DNA of 11,878 bases, taken from NCBI GenBank assembly GCA_041487355.1, contig JBGPND010000164.1, positions 1-11,878 on the forward strand, written 5' to 3'. The notes below the pieces were generated by a model. The model was given only the letters and a program-made list of their open reading frames with translations, made no database searches and had not been told where the DNA came from. The translations under genes and the position numbers were made by a program. Positions 1-6,489 of this stretch are shown piece after piece; the stretch's first letter is position 1; each line of letters starts with the position of its first letter. Origin of the DNA: JAMXLO01 sp041487355 (lineage in GTDB: Bacteria > Pseudomonadota > Alphaproteobacteria > Acetobacterales > Acetobacteraceae).

Positions 1-500
1 CCGGCTTCCGCGCCGCGATAGAACGGGGTGAACAGGCTGAATGCCCGCTCCATTATCGCCATGTTCTGCCGGCTGACCTCTTCGATGTTGCCGAACGGGA
101 ACAGGTTGCCCATCGTCTTCTGCACGGCAGAGCGCATCTGCTCCTGCTGTTGCGTCAGCGCCGACATCGCCTGTTCGAGGAAGCGCGGCACCAGGCTCTG
201 CATCTGACCGCCGTAGAAGCCGATGAGCTGGCGCAGGAACGCGGTGGGCAGCAGGGCACTGCCCTTGCCCTCTTCCTCGACGATGATCTGGGTGAGGACA
301 CTGCGGGTGATGTCCTCGCCGCTCTTGGCGTCGTAGACCACGAAATCGCGCCCCTGGCGCACCATGTCGGCCAGGTTGTCCAGCGTGATGTAGCTGGAGC
401 TTTCCGTGTTGTAGAGCCGCCGGTTGGCGTATTTCTTCACCACCACCGGCGGCTTCTCGGCGGCCTTGTGCTCCGGCTCGGAGCGGACAGGTTCAGCCAT
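1..500 (-). CDS. phaR: Polyhydroxyalkanoate synthesis regulator PhaR (partial, runs off the left edge)
   Basis: PhaR is a DNA-binding repressor that senses PHA polymer and controls phasin and PHA synthesis genes; it also binds PHA granules. The visible 166 residues start MAEPVRSEPEHK. The PHB/PHA accumulation regulator N-terminal domain is at about residues 20-80, with the family-typical KKYANRRLYNTESSSYITL followed by DNLADMVRQGRDFVVYDA and a DITRSVLTQII segment. After this come the first C-terminal helical repeats (LLPTAFLRQLIGFYGGQM, then LVPRFLEQAM and a Gln/Met-rich helix), as expected for the PHB_acc repeats. The start at 500 is supported by a GAGG sequence 5 bases before the ATG and by the domain beginning just after it. 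The stop lies outside the window; the family is usually about 180-220 residues, so little is missing. It is divergent from the PLP-enzyme gene. Family assignment is firm, the exact target genes unknown. Confidence 0.94.
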   Translation of the reverse strand, partial: MAEPVRSEPEHKAAEKPPVVVKKYANRRLYNTESSSYITLDNLADMVRQGRDFVVYDAKSGEDITRSVLTQIIVEEEGKGSALLPTAFLRQLIGFYGGQMQSLVPRFLEQAMSALTQQQEQMRSAVQKTMGNLFPFGNIEEVSRQNMAIMERAFSLFTPFYRGAEA

Positions 501-531
501 GCATGCCTCGGGGCTCTGGTTGCGCCTAGCA

Positions 532-547
532 TGCGGCCTATGCCGCA
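532..547. promoter_or_regulatory. Small inverted repeat in the divergent phaR/PLP-enzyme gap (possible operator)
   Basis: TGCGGC, four bases, then GCCGCA form a perfect 6-base inverted repeat. It lies 32 bases upstream of the phaR start and on the far side of the gap from the rightward gene. A GCATGC palindrome occurs at 529-534 and again at 501-506. PhaR proteins are known to bind TGC/GCA dyads (CTGC-N3/4-GCAG), and this site has TGC/GCA half-sites but wider spacing, so autoregulation is only a guess. The dyad could be chance in GC-rich DNA. Confidence 0.2.
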
Positions 548-580
548 CCTGCGAAAGCCCCTTCGACAAACTTCGTCATC

Positions 581-609
581 TTGAAGCTAACGCAGCCCCG
601 GCGGACAAT
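581..609 (+). promoter_or_regulatory. Candidate sigma70-type promoter for the PLP enzyme/transporter operon
   Basis: TTGAAG (581-586, 4 of 6 to the -35 consensus) and GACAAT (604-609, 4 of 6 to the -10) are separated by 17 bases. Transcription would start near 616 and give a short leader of about 27 bases to the ATG at 643. It is the best such pair seen on the plus strand in this gap, but the match is modest and was found by eye. Confidence 0.27.
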
Positions 610-642
610 GGCCCGATCCGGGCGGACGGGGGGAAGCAGACA

Positions 643-1665
643 ATGAACGATGCCGGCGTGGGCGCGGCCCAGCACACATGGATCCGCGAGCGCATCGCCC
701 AGGTGCCCCGCGTGAAGCTCGCGCTGACCCCGACCCCGATCGAGGCGGCGCCCAACCTGTCGCGCGCGCTCGGCGGGCCGCGCATCTTCATCAAGCGCGA
801 CGACCTGACCGGTGTGGCGTTCGGCGGCAACAAGCTGCGCAACCTGGAGTTTCGCCTGGCACGCACCATGGCCGAGCAGCCGGACACCGTGGTGGTCGGC
901 CTGGACATCCAGTCCAACTCGGCGCGCCAGACGATCGGTGCGTGCAACAAGCTGGGGCTGAAGACCATCCTGGTGCTGGAGGGGCGCAAGCCGGACGTCA
1001 TCCAGGGCAACCTGCTGGTCGACTACCTGCTCGGCGCGGAGGTGGTATTCGCGCCGACCCGTGAGGCGCAGCGCGCCGCGCTCGACGAGCATGCGCGGCG
1101 GGTGCGCGAGGCCGGCGGGCGGCCGCACATCCTCAACGACAACCCGATGTTCGATGTCGCCTCGGCGCTGGCCTATCTGGAAACCACGCTGGAGCTGCTG
1201 GAACAGATGGAAGGCGCCGGCGTGCAGCCGAACGCGTTCTACATGTCATCGAGCGGCAAGGGACAGGCCGGCCTGGTGCTCGGCAAACGCCTGACCAACG
1301 CGGGCCTCGCCGTGCACGGCGTCACCGCGACCGACGAGTTCCACGTGCCGTCGCGCACCGCGGCGATCGCCAACGAAACGCTGCGGGTGCTCGGCCTCGA
1401 CATGCGGGTGAGCGAGGACGAGGTCGCCAACGATATGCGCTTCGTCGGCGCGGGCTACGGCATCCCGAGCGAGGCTTCGGTCGAGGCGACGAAGCTGTTT
1501 GCCCGCACCGAAGGCGTGATCCTCGATCCGATCTACACCGGCAAGGCGGCGGCGGGCATGATCAGCCATGTCCGCGAGGGCCGTTACGGCAAGGACGACG
1601 TGCTGGTGTTCGTGCACACCGGCGGGACGCCGTCGATCTTCACCTGGAACACGCTTTGGCTCTGA
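643..1665 (+). CDS. PLP-dependent D-cysteine desulfhydrase / ACC deaminase family protein
   Basis: This 340-residue protein is a fold-type II PLP enzyme of the family that contains D-cysteine desulfhydrase (D-cysteine to pyruvate, H2S and ammonia), ACC deaminase and L-cysteate sulfo-lyase. The PLP-binding lysine is K64 in FGGNKLRNLEF, and the substrate-contacting S91-N92 lie in QSNSARQT. The C-terminal motifs are DPIYTGKAAAGM (Y298, T299) and HTGGTPSIF (T326). In true ACC deaminases the positions equal to T299 and T326 are Glu and Leu (E295, L322); threonine at both points to the desulfhydrase side rather than ACC deaminase. The frame is open upstream to 424, but the start at 643 is chosen because a GGGGGGAAG run lies about 7 bases before it and the family N terminus begins here. 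It is the first gene of a rightward block, 14 bases before the binding-protein gene. The real substrate may be another D- or sulfur-containing amino acid. Confidence 0.9.
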   Translation: MNDAGVGAAQHTWIRERIAQVPRVKLALTPTPIEAAPNLSRALGGPRIFIKRDDLTGVAFGGNKLRNLEFRLARTMAEQPDTVVVGLDIQSNSARQTIGACNKLGLKTILVLEGRKPDVIQGNLLVDYLLGAEVVFAPTREAQRAALDEHARRVREAGGRPHILNDNPMFDVASALAYLETTLELLEQMEGAGVQPNAFYMSSSGKGQAGLVLGKRLTNAGLAVHGVTATDEFHVPSRTAAIANETLRVLGLDMRVSEDEVANDMRFVGAGYGIPSEASVEATKLFARTEGVILDPIYTGKAAAGMISHVREGRYGKDDVLVFVHTGGTPSIFTWNTLWL

Positions 1666-1679
1666 GAGGAACCAGCATC

Positions 1680-3248
1680 ATGCATCGTCGCGATTTCCTG
1701 ACCGCGCTGGCCGGCACGCCGCTTGCGATGGCAGGCGGCTTGCGCGCGCATGCGCAGAGCACGCAAGCTGCCAGCCTGACCTATGGCCAGAGCGTCGGCG
1801 TGGTGACGCTGGACCCGGTGCACGGCTCCTACACGCTGTATCCGGCCGGCAGCGAGGCCGCGCTGTGCATCTACGACGGGCTGCTGACCTTTGCCCCCGA
1901 CATGAAAATCATCCCGCAGCTCGCCGAGAGCTGGACGATGTCGGACGACCTGCGGTCCTGCACGCTGAAGCTGCGCGCCGGCGCGAAGTTTCACGATGGC
2001 ACGCCGGTCGATGTCGCGTCGGTCAAGCTCAACATCGAGCGGCTGATGGACAAGCAGCGCAATCCCACCAACCGGCCGCTGTGGGACCCGGTGGCCGGTG
2101 TCGAGACGCCGGATGCGAGCACCGTGATCCTTCGGCTGGCGCAGCCGTTTCCGCAGTTGCCGAATTCGCTGGCGCATGTCTCCGGCGCACTGGTCTCGCC
2201 CGCCGCGATCGAGAAATACGGCGACGCCGGGATCGCCAAGAACCCGGTCGGCGCGGGGCCGTACCGTGTGGCGAGCTTCGATCCCGGACAGCAACTGGTG
2301 CTGGAGGCGTTCGACTTCTACTGGGGCGGCAAGCCGAAGACCGCGCGGCTGACGCTGAAGGCGATCGCCGAACCGTCCACCCGCGTCGCGGCGTTGCGCA
2401 CCGGTGCCGCCGACATCGTCGACAGCGTTCCGGTGGCGCTGGTTGCGCAACTGAAGCAGGACCCCAACGTCGCGATCATCAACGTTCCAGGCCTGCGGCC
2501 GATCGGCTTCGTGATCAACCTGACGCGCCCGAAGCTGGCCGATCTGCGTGTGCGCCAGGCGCTGAACCTTGCGGTGCCGGTCGAGGCGATCGCGTCGAAG
2601 GTGTTCTTCGGCTACGCCCGCGCGCCGGACTCGCCGCTGGCGTTCAACACCGACGGCTACGCATCGGTGTCCAAGCTGGTGCACGATCCCGCGAAAGCGA
2701 AGGCATTGCTGGCGGAGGCGGGCTTCGGTTCGGACAAGCCGCTGGAGCTGGCGATGTTCATCTCGCAGGGATTGTTCCCGGGCGACGTGTCGGTGGGCGA
2801 GGTGGTCGCGAACGCGCTGACCCAGGTCGGCGTGAAGGTGGATATCACCAAGATCGAGGCCGGCTCCTACTGGGATGCGATGCGGCAGGATCGCGCCAAC
2901 ATCAAGTGGGATATCGGCATGTTCGGCTTCAATCCCGCGAATGCATCGGGCCTGTATCATCTCGCATCGCTGTTCAAGTCGAATGCGGACGATGCGGCGC
3001 GGCCCGATGTGTGGAACATGGCGCGCTATCGCAATCCGGAGGTCGATCGGCTGCTGGCCGCGGCGGGCACCGAAGCCGATCGCAAGCAGGCTGCCGCGGA
3101 CCTTGCCAAGGCGCAGGCGCTGATCTGGAACGATGCGCCGTATATCTGGCTGCAGATCAACGAGAATGTCTCCGCCGTCCGCAAGCAGGTGACCGGCGTG
3201 GAGGTGTGGCCGATTCTGTTCACCAACGTCCGGCACGCCGCCACCTGA
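1680..3248 (+). CDS. ABC transporter substrate-binding protein, family 5 (dipeptide/oligopeptide/nickel type), Tat-exported
   Basis: A 522-residue periplasmic binding protein expected to capture a small ligand and deliver it to the two permeases encoded next. The N terminus MHRRDFLTALAG fits a twin-arginine signal (R3-R4, F6, L7), followed by a short hydrophobic segment and a probable cleavage site after AHA (residue 25). SBP_bac_5 hallmarks are present: YDGLLTFAPD near residue 80, LAESW, LRAGAKFHDGTPV, NPVGAGPYR, FYWGGKPK near 219 and LRVRQALNLAV near 295. Length is normal for the family (500-550). The start at 1680 is preceded by GAGAGGA overlapping the stop of the upstream gene, a good ribosome-binding site; an in-frame upstream ATG at 1656 would overlap that gene and lacks such a site. 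The ligand cannot be read from sequence; peptides, opines, nickel-ligand complexes and amino-acid derivatives are all bound by this family. Confidence 0.92.
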   Translation: MHRRDFLTALAGTPLAMAGGLRAHAQSTQAASLTYGQSVGVVTLDPVHGSYTLYPAGSEAALCIYDGLLTFAPDMKIIPQLAESWTMSDDLRSCTLKLRAGAKFHDGTPVDVASVKLNIERLMDKQRNPTNRPLWDPVAGVETPDASTVILRLAQPFPQLPNSLAHVSGALVSPAAIEKYGDAGIAKNPVGAGPYRVASFDPGQQLVLEAFDFYWGGKPKTARLTLKAIAEPSTRVAALRTGAADIVDSVPVALVAQLKQDPNVAIINVPGLRPIGFVINLTRPKLADLRVRQALNLAVPVEAIASKVFFGYARAPDSPLAFNTDGYASVSKLVHDPAKAKALLAEAGFGSDKPLELAMFISQGLFPGDVSVGEVVANALTQVGVKVDITKIEAGSYWDAMRQDRANIKWDIGMFGFNPANASGLYHLASLFKSNADDAARPDVWNMARYRNPEVDRLLAAAGTEADRKQAAADLAKAQALIWNDAPYIWLQINENVSAVRKQVTGVEVWPILFTNVRHAAT

Positions 3249-3319
3249 TGTACGCGCCTTCGTCCCGCGCCGATGTGGCGGAATGCGCTGCGCTTTTCCG
3301 CCCTACGTCACCCGCGTAG
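3248..3319 (+). other. Candidate mini-ORF (23 codons) coupled to the binding-protein stop and ending in the repeat
   Basis: TGATG at 3246-3250 overlaps the stop of the binding-protein gene with an ATG. The frame then reads MYAPSSRADVAECAALFRP, four more residues, and TAG at 3317-3319. It crosses the whole left arm and loop of the 3276-3346 hairpin. Translation by re-initiating ribosomes would melt the hairpin and release them 33 bases before the permease ATG. No conservation can be judged here; it may be chance. Confidence 0.2.
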
Positions 3320-3346
3320 GGCGGAAAAGCGCAGCGCATTCCGCCA
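3276..3346. repeat. Perfect 32-base inverted repeat (REP-like) between binding-protein and permease genes
   Basis: The left arm (3276-3307, starting TGGCGGAATGCGCTGCGC) and right arm (3315-3346, ending GCGCATTCCGCCA) are exactly complementary over 32 bases, with a 7-base loop TCACCCG. The RNA would form a very stable stem. There is no T tract after it, so it is not a typical intrinsic terminator. From memory, repeats with a GTAGGGCGG...CCGCC core are widespread palindromic elements in proteobacterial genomes. It ends 6 bases before the permease ATG. Confidence 0.95.
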
Positions 3347-3352
3347 ACCCCG

Positions 3353-4267
3353 ATGCTTCGCCTGCTCGCCTGGCGCCTCGCCCTCATCCCGCTCACCGTG
3401 CTGGGCGTGGTGACCATTCTGTTCCTGATCTTCAAGTCCGTCCCCGGCGACGAAGCGACGATGATCGCCGGCGCCACCGCCACGCAGGCCGAGATCGACG
3501 TCGTGCGCCACCAGCTTGGCCTCGACCGTCCACTACCGATACAATACGCCGATCACATCGTTCGGCTGCTGCACGGCGATCTCGGCTATTCCGCGACGTT
3601 CCGTGCCAATCCGTTGCCGCGCATCCTGGAGCGCGTGCCGGCGACGCTGCTGCTGACCGTAGCTGCGATCGCGCTGACCGTGGCAGCAGGCATCCCCGCC
3701 GGCATCCTCGCCGCCTCGTTCCAGCACCGCTGGCCGGATTTCGCCGTATCAACCGGTGTCGTGGCATTGCTCGCGGTGCCCAATTTCTGGCTCGGCATGA
3801 TGCTGATCGCGGTGCTTTCGGTGCAGTTGCATTGGCTGCCGAGCCTTGGCCTGACCGGGCCGGCTTCGCTGGTGATGCCGACGATTGCCCTGGCCGCGCG
3901 TCTGATCGCGCTGGTCGGCCGGCTGGTGCGCGGCATCGTCATCGAAGAGCAGCGCAAGGATTACGTGCGCACGGCTTACGCCAAAGGTCTGGCGACGCCG
4001 CGCGTCCTGTATCGCCACGTGCTGCGCAATGCGCTGATCCCCATCGTCACGGTGGTTGGCCTGCAGACCGGCTACCTGCTGGGCGGCTCGGTCGTGGTCG
4101 AGCGTCTGTTCGCCTGGCCTGGCATCGGCGACCTGTTGCTCACCGCGGTCGGGCTGCGTGATTACACGCTGGTGCAGGGCATCACCGTGCTGTTCGTCGT
4201 CGGGTTCCTGCTGATCAATCTGCTGGTGGAAGTACTCTACCGCATCATCAATCCGAGGCTGCGATGA
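3353..4267 (+). CDS. ABC transporter permease, DppB/OppB type
   Basis: A 304-residue inner-membrane protein, one half of the channel of a peptide/nickel-type importer. It begins MLRLLAWRLALIPLTVLGV, the typical DppB first membrane helix, followed by VPGDEA, a diverged form of the family PGDP motif. Further hydrophobic segments are near residues 100-125, 135-160, 175-195, 235-260 and 275-297. The EAA-like loop that contacts the ATPase is DYVRTAYAKGL (203-213), followed by RHVLRNALIPIVT. Size is normal for the family. The start at 3353 fits the family N terminus, but the bases before it (ending CCGCCAACCCCG) have no Shine-Dalgarno match, because the repeat ends at 3346. Its stop forms ATGA with a mini-ORF. 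No ATPase gene is encoded in this window. Confidence 0.93.
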   Translation: MLRLLAWRLALIPLTVLGVVTILFLIFKSVPGDEATMIAGATATQAEIDVVRHQLGLDRPLPIQYADHIVRLLHGDLGYSATFRANPLPRILERVPATLLLTVAAIALTVAAGIPAGILAASFQHRWPDFAVSTGVVALLAVPNFWLGMMLIAVLSVQLHWLPSLGLTGPASLVMPTIALAARLIALVGRLVRGIVIEEQRKDYVRTAYAKGLATPRVLYRHVLRNALIPIVTVVGLQTGYLLGGSVVVERLFAWPGIGDLLLTAVGLRDYTLVQGITVLFVVGFLLINLLVEVLYRIINPRLR

Positions 4268-4356
4268 TTGATCGTCATGGCCGGGCCTTTCCCGGCCATC
4301 CGTGGCGGCACCGTGCTGGTACAGATGCCCGGGACAAGCCCGGGCATGACGGCTGA
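4264..4356 (+). other. Candidate mini-ORF (30 codons) coupled to the first permease stop and crossing the repeat pair
   Basis: ATGA at 4264-4267 overlaps the stop of the DppB-type gene. The frame reads MIDRHGRAFPGHPWRHRAG, continues through both palindromes, and stops at TGA 4354-4356. That leaves 2 bases before a GTG and 5 before the ATG of the next permease gene. It is not in frame with that gene. The peptide is just translated repeat sequence, so a role, if any, would be as a ribosome relay. Confidence 0.2.
4273..4351. repeat. Pair of related palindromes (REP-like) between the two permease genes
   Basis: Two hairpins lie in opposite orientation. The first is ATGGCCGGG/CCCGGCCAT with loop CCTTT (4277-4299). 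The second is ATGCCCGGG/CCCGGGCAT with loop ACAAG (4325-4347). The outer bases CGTCAT (4273-4278) and ATGACG (4346-4351) also pair, so the whole 79-base unit can fold either as two small hairpins or as one long imperfect stem. From memory, CGTCATGGCCGGG and CCCGGGCATGACG blocks are common dispersed repeats in alphaproteobacteria. It fills the gap almost completely. Confidence 0.93.
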
Positions 4357-4361
4357 GTGTG

Positions 4362-5204
4362 ATGAGCGCCTCGGTGACGCGAGCGGGGCGTGCACGTCGC
4401 ACCGGTCTGTTCTTGTCGGTCGGCGCGACGCTGCTGCTCGTGTTCCTGCTCGTCGCACTGTTCGGTAGCGCAATCGCGCCCTACGATCCAACCGCGCAGG
4501 ACCTGCTCGCTCTGCTCGAACCGCCTTCCACTGCGCATTGGCTCGGCACCGACGAGATCGGCCGCGACATCCTGTCGCGCGTCATCGTCGGCACGCGCAT
4601 CACGCTGGCGATTGCCGCGGCGTCGGTGTTGTTCGCCGGCGCGGCCGGTATTTGCCTTGGTCTGGTGGCGGGGCATTTCGGCGGTGCTCTCGACCGGATC
4701 ATAACGGTCGGTACCGACCTGCTGATGACTGTCCCCAGTCTGGTTCTGGCGATTGCCGTGGTGTCCGCGATCGGCGCCAACGCCGCGGGCCTGGTGACCG
4801 CGATCACCGTCAGCTTCATCCCGTCCCTGGCACGACTGGTGCGCGCGCGCGTTCTGGAACTGCGTGAGCTCGACTACATCGAGGCGGCGCGCGCCATCGG
4901 CATGCGGCATCCGCGCATCCTGCTGCGCCACATTCTGCCGAATGCGGTATCCGTCATCGTCATCGAGCTGAGCCTGATGGCCGGCCAGGCAGTACTGGTG
5001 GGAACCGCGCTCGGCTTCCTTGGCCTTGGCGTGCAGCCGCCGGCGCCGGAATGGGGCGCGATGCTCGGCGCCAGCCGACAGTTCCTGGAAGTGGCACCGC
5101 ATGTCGCGGTGGTGCCTGGCCTGGCGGTCAGCCTGCTGGTGCTCGCTTTCAACCTGTTCGGCGACGGGCTGCGCGACCGGCTCGATCCCACCGCGACGCA
5201 TTGA
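4362..5204 (+). CDS. ABC transporter permease, DppC/OppC type
   Basis: A 280-residue inner-membrane protein, the second channel subunit. It shows a cytoplasmic N terminus, a first membrane helix at about residues 15-37, then the DppC hallmark LGTDEIGRDILSRVI (61-75) and ITLAIA. The ATPase-contacting loop is DYIEAARAIGMRHPRILLRHILPNA (starting at 171), followed by the conserved GTALGFLGLGVQPPAPEWGAML. Length is typical. Starts at GTG 4359 or ATG 4362 are both possible; I prefer the ATG. Neither has a good Shine-Dalgarno sequence, since the preceding bases are the end of the repeat unit plus GGCTGAGTGTG. The amidohydrolase gene follows after 11 bases, and its ribosome-binding site overlaps this stop. 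ATP-binding partners must be supplied from elsewhere. Confidence 0.93.
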   Translation: MSASVTRAGRARRTGLFLSVGATLLLVFLLVALFGSAIAPYDPTAQDLLALLEPPSTAHWLGTDEIGRDILSRVIVGTRITLAIAAASVLFAGAAGICLGLVAGHFGGALDRIITVGTDLLMTVPSLVLAIAVVSAIGANAAGLVTAITVSFIPSLARLVRARVLELRELDYIEAARAIGMRHPRILLRHILPNAVSVIVIELSLMAGQAVLVGTALGFLGLGVQPPAPEWGAMLGASRQFLEVAPHVAVVPGLAVSLLVLAFNLFGDGLRDRLDPTATH

Positions 5205-5215
5205 GGAGACCGCAC

Positions 5216-6334
5216 ATGGAGTTCGGCATCATCGACGGGCACGCGCACATCTTTGCGCCGCTGGCCGGCGCTTGCGGCTTTCCCGATGTGGCGACACATC
5301 TGCTGCACCAGCAGCGCGCGATGCACGAACATGGCAACCAGCCGTATCGGCGCCTGCGCGACGATGCCATCGTGACCGAGCGTGCGTTGTGGTCGCCGAC
5401 CGATCAGTCGGAAGCCGGGCGCAGGGCTGTCGGCTTCCGCGTTGGACGTTGCGGCCGCTTCGAATGGCAGATCGGCGGCGAGGCGCAATACGTGCAGTTT
5501 CTGCCGCCGTACATGGCCGACATGTCGGCACCGGCCGAGGTGATCACGCGGCAGATGGACTACGCCGGGATCGCCACCGCGATACTGCAGAACGATCACA
5601 TCTACGGCGATTCGGCGGAGGACTTCGCCGCCGCGATGGCGCGGTATCCGGGCCGCTTCATCGGTCTCGCGCAGGTGCAGGAGGCCTGGGCGTGGCAAGA
5701 CGACCAGATCGCGCGACTGGTCGATCAGGTGGAGCGGCTCGGCATGGCGGGGCTCTACTTCACCTATAGCGGCCTGTTCCGCGACGGCTATGCGAAGCTG
5801 CCGAGCGACCCGACGTATGATCCGCTGTGGCGCGAGGTCGCGCGGTTGGACCTGCCGGTGTTCTGGGTGCATCGCGACAAATCCCCTGTCGGCAGCTACG
5901 AGGACGAGCTGGCGGACCTCGCGCGTATTCTGGAGCGCCACCCGACGATCAGGAGCGTGCTGGTGCACGGTCTGCCGACGTCGCGCTATGCCGATGCGAA
6001 CGATAGGCTGATCCTGCCGCCCGTTGTTGAGCGGCTGATGACCGAGCTGCCGGTGTCAGCCGAACTGCTGTATCCGATCTCCTGGGGCGGCCGGTTCGAA
6101 TATCCCTACGCGAAGGCGCTCGTGCATTTCCAACAGTTGACCGACCGGTTTGGTTCGGGACGATTCGTCTGGGGTTCCGACATGCCGAATGTCGAGCGCT
6201 ATTGCACCTATCGGCAGACCCTCACTTATGTCTGGGATCACGCTGACTTCCTGAATGCCGCTGACCGGCGTGCGATCTTGCGCGAAAACGCGCTGGCGCT
6301 GTTCCGTCGCGACCGCATCGCCGGCGTCGGCTGA
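5216..6334 (+). CDS. Amidohydrolase family 2 (TIM-barrel metal-dependent hydrolase/decarboxylase)
   Basis: A 372-residue protein of the amidohydrolase-related TIM-barrel group (Amidohydro_2), whose members hydrolyse amides or lactones or decarboxylate aromatic and carboxymuconate acids using a bound metal. The first metal motif is H9-A-H11 in IIDGHAHIF. Later ligand candidates are H219 in VFWVHRDK, H251 in LVHGLPTSRYAD and D322 in FVWGSDMPN, in the expected order for the fold. The start at 5216 is set by GAGGAGA overlapping the upstream stop, 6 bases before the ATG. It has no signal peptide, so it acts in the cytoplasm. As the last gene of the transporter block, it probably processes the imported compound together with the PLP enzyme. 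The reaction, hydrolysis or decarboxylation, cannot be told from sequence alone. Confidence 0.87.
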   Translation: MEFGIIDGHAHIFAPLAGACGFPDVATHLLHQQRAMHEHGNQPYRRLRDDAIVTERALWSPTDQSEAGRRAVGFRVGRCGRFEWQIGGEAQYVQFLPPYMADMSAPAEVITRQMDYAGIATAILQNDHIYGDSAEDFAAAMARYPGRFIGLAQVQEAWAWQDDQIARLVDQVERLGMAGLYFTYSGLFRDGYAKLPSDPTYDPLWREVARLDLPVFWVHRDKSPVGSYEDELADLARILERHPTIRSVLVHGLPTSRYADANDRLILPPVVERLMTELPVSAELLYPISWGGRFEYPYAKALVHFQQLTDRFGSGRFVWGSDMPNVERYCTYRQTLTYVWDHADFLNAADRRAILRENALALFRRDRIAGVG

Positions 6335-6367
6335 GCGCACCGGATTGAGGGTGACCGGAAACGCGAG

Positions 6368-6489
6368 CGAACCTCGCCGATCGTGATGGGTATCGCTGCG
6401 CTCAACCCATCCTACGGGCTACTGGCTGCTACGGGTAGCAGCGTAGGATGGGTTGAGCAGAGCGAAACCCATCATTTCGGTGAGGTTCG
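6368..6489. repeat. Large imperfect inverted repeat between convergent genes, extending into the birA 3' end
   Basis: The core arms are 6384-6416 and 6442-6474 (33 bases, 3 mismatches; left arm contains CTCAACCCATCCTACG). Between them sits a separate perfect hairpin, CTGCTAC-GG-GTAGCAG (6426-6441). Outside the core the match resumes: CGAACCTCGCCGA (6368-6380) pairs with 6477-6489 with one mismatch. The element lies between the stops of the convergent amidohydrolase and birA genes. It could block read-through both ways, though it has no T tract. From memory, the GATGGGT...ACCCATCCTACG core is a common dispersed proteobacterial repeat. Confidence 0.93.

Noticed and set aside
424..642. Longer N terminus for the PLP enzyme using the open frame from 424
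   Set aside because: It would overlap phaR on the other strand, lacks a good ribosome-binding site, and the added residues do not resemble the family N terminus. The ATG at 643 fits both.
1584..3236. Very long open frame on the minus strand (550 codons) opposite the binding-protein gene
   Set aside because: It mirrors the plus-strand gene in GC-rich DNA. Its sequence is rich in Arg, His, Gln and Asp with no recognisable motif, typical of a shadow frame.
1568..3319. 583-codon plus-strand frame overlapping the PLP enzyme and binding-protein genes
   Set aside because: Arg/Ala/Gly-rich shadow of the real genes. Only its last 24 codons, from the ATG at 3248, are discussed, as a possible relay.
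4275..5201. 308-codon minus-strand frame opposite the DppC-type permease
   Set aside because: Low-complexity Gln/His/Arg/Asp composition, no motif, and directly antisense to a clear membrane protein gene.
6368..6489. Rho-independent terminator between the convergent genes
   Set aside because: The stem is long and palindromic but no T-rich tract follows on either strand. The sequence looks like a dispersed repeat, so it was called a repeat.
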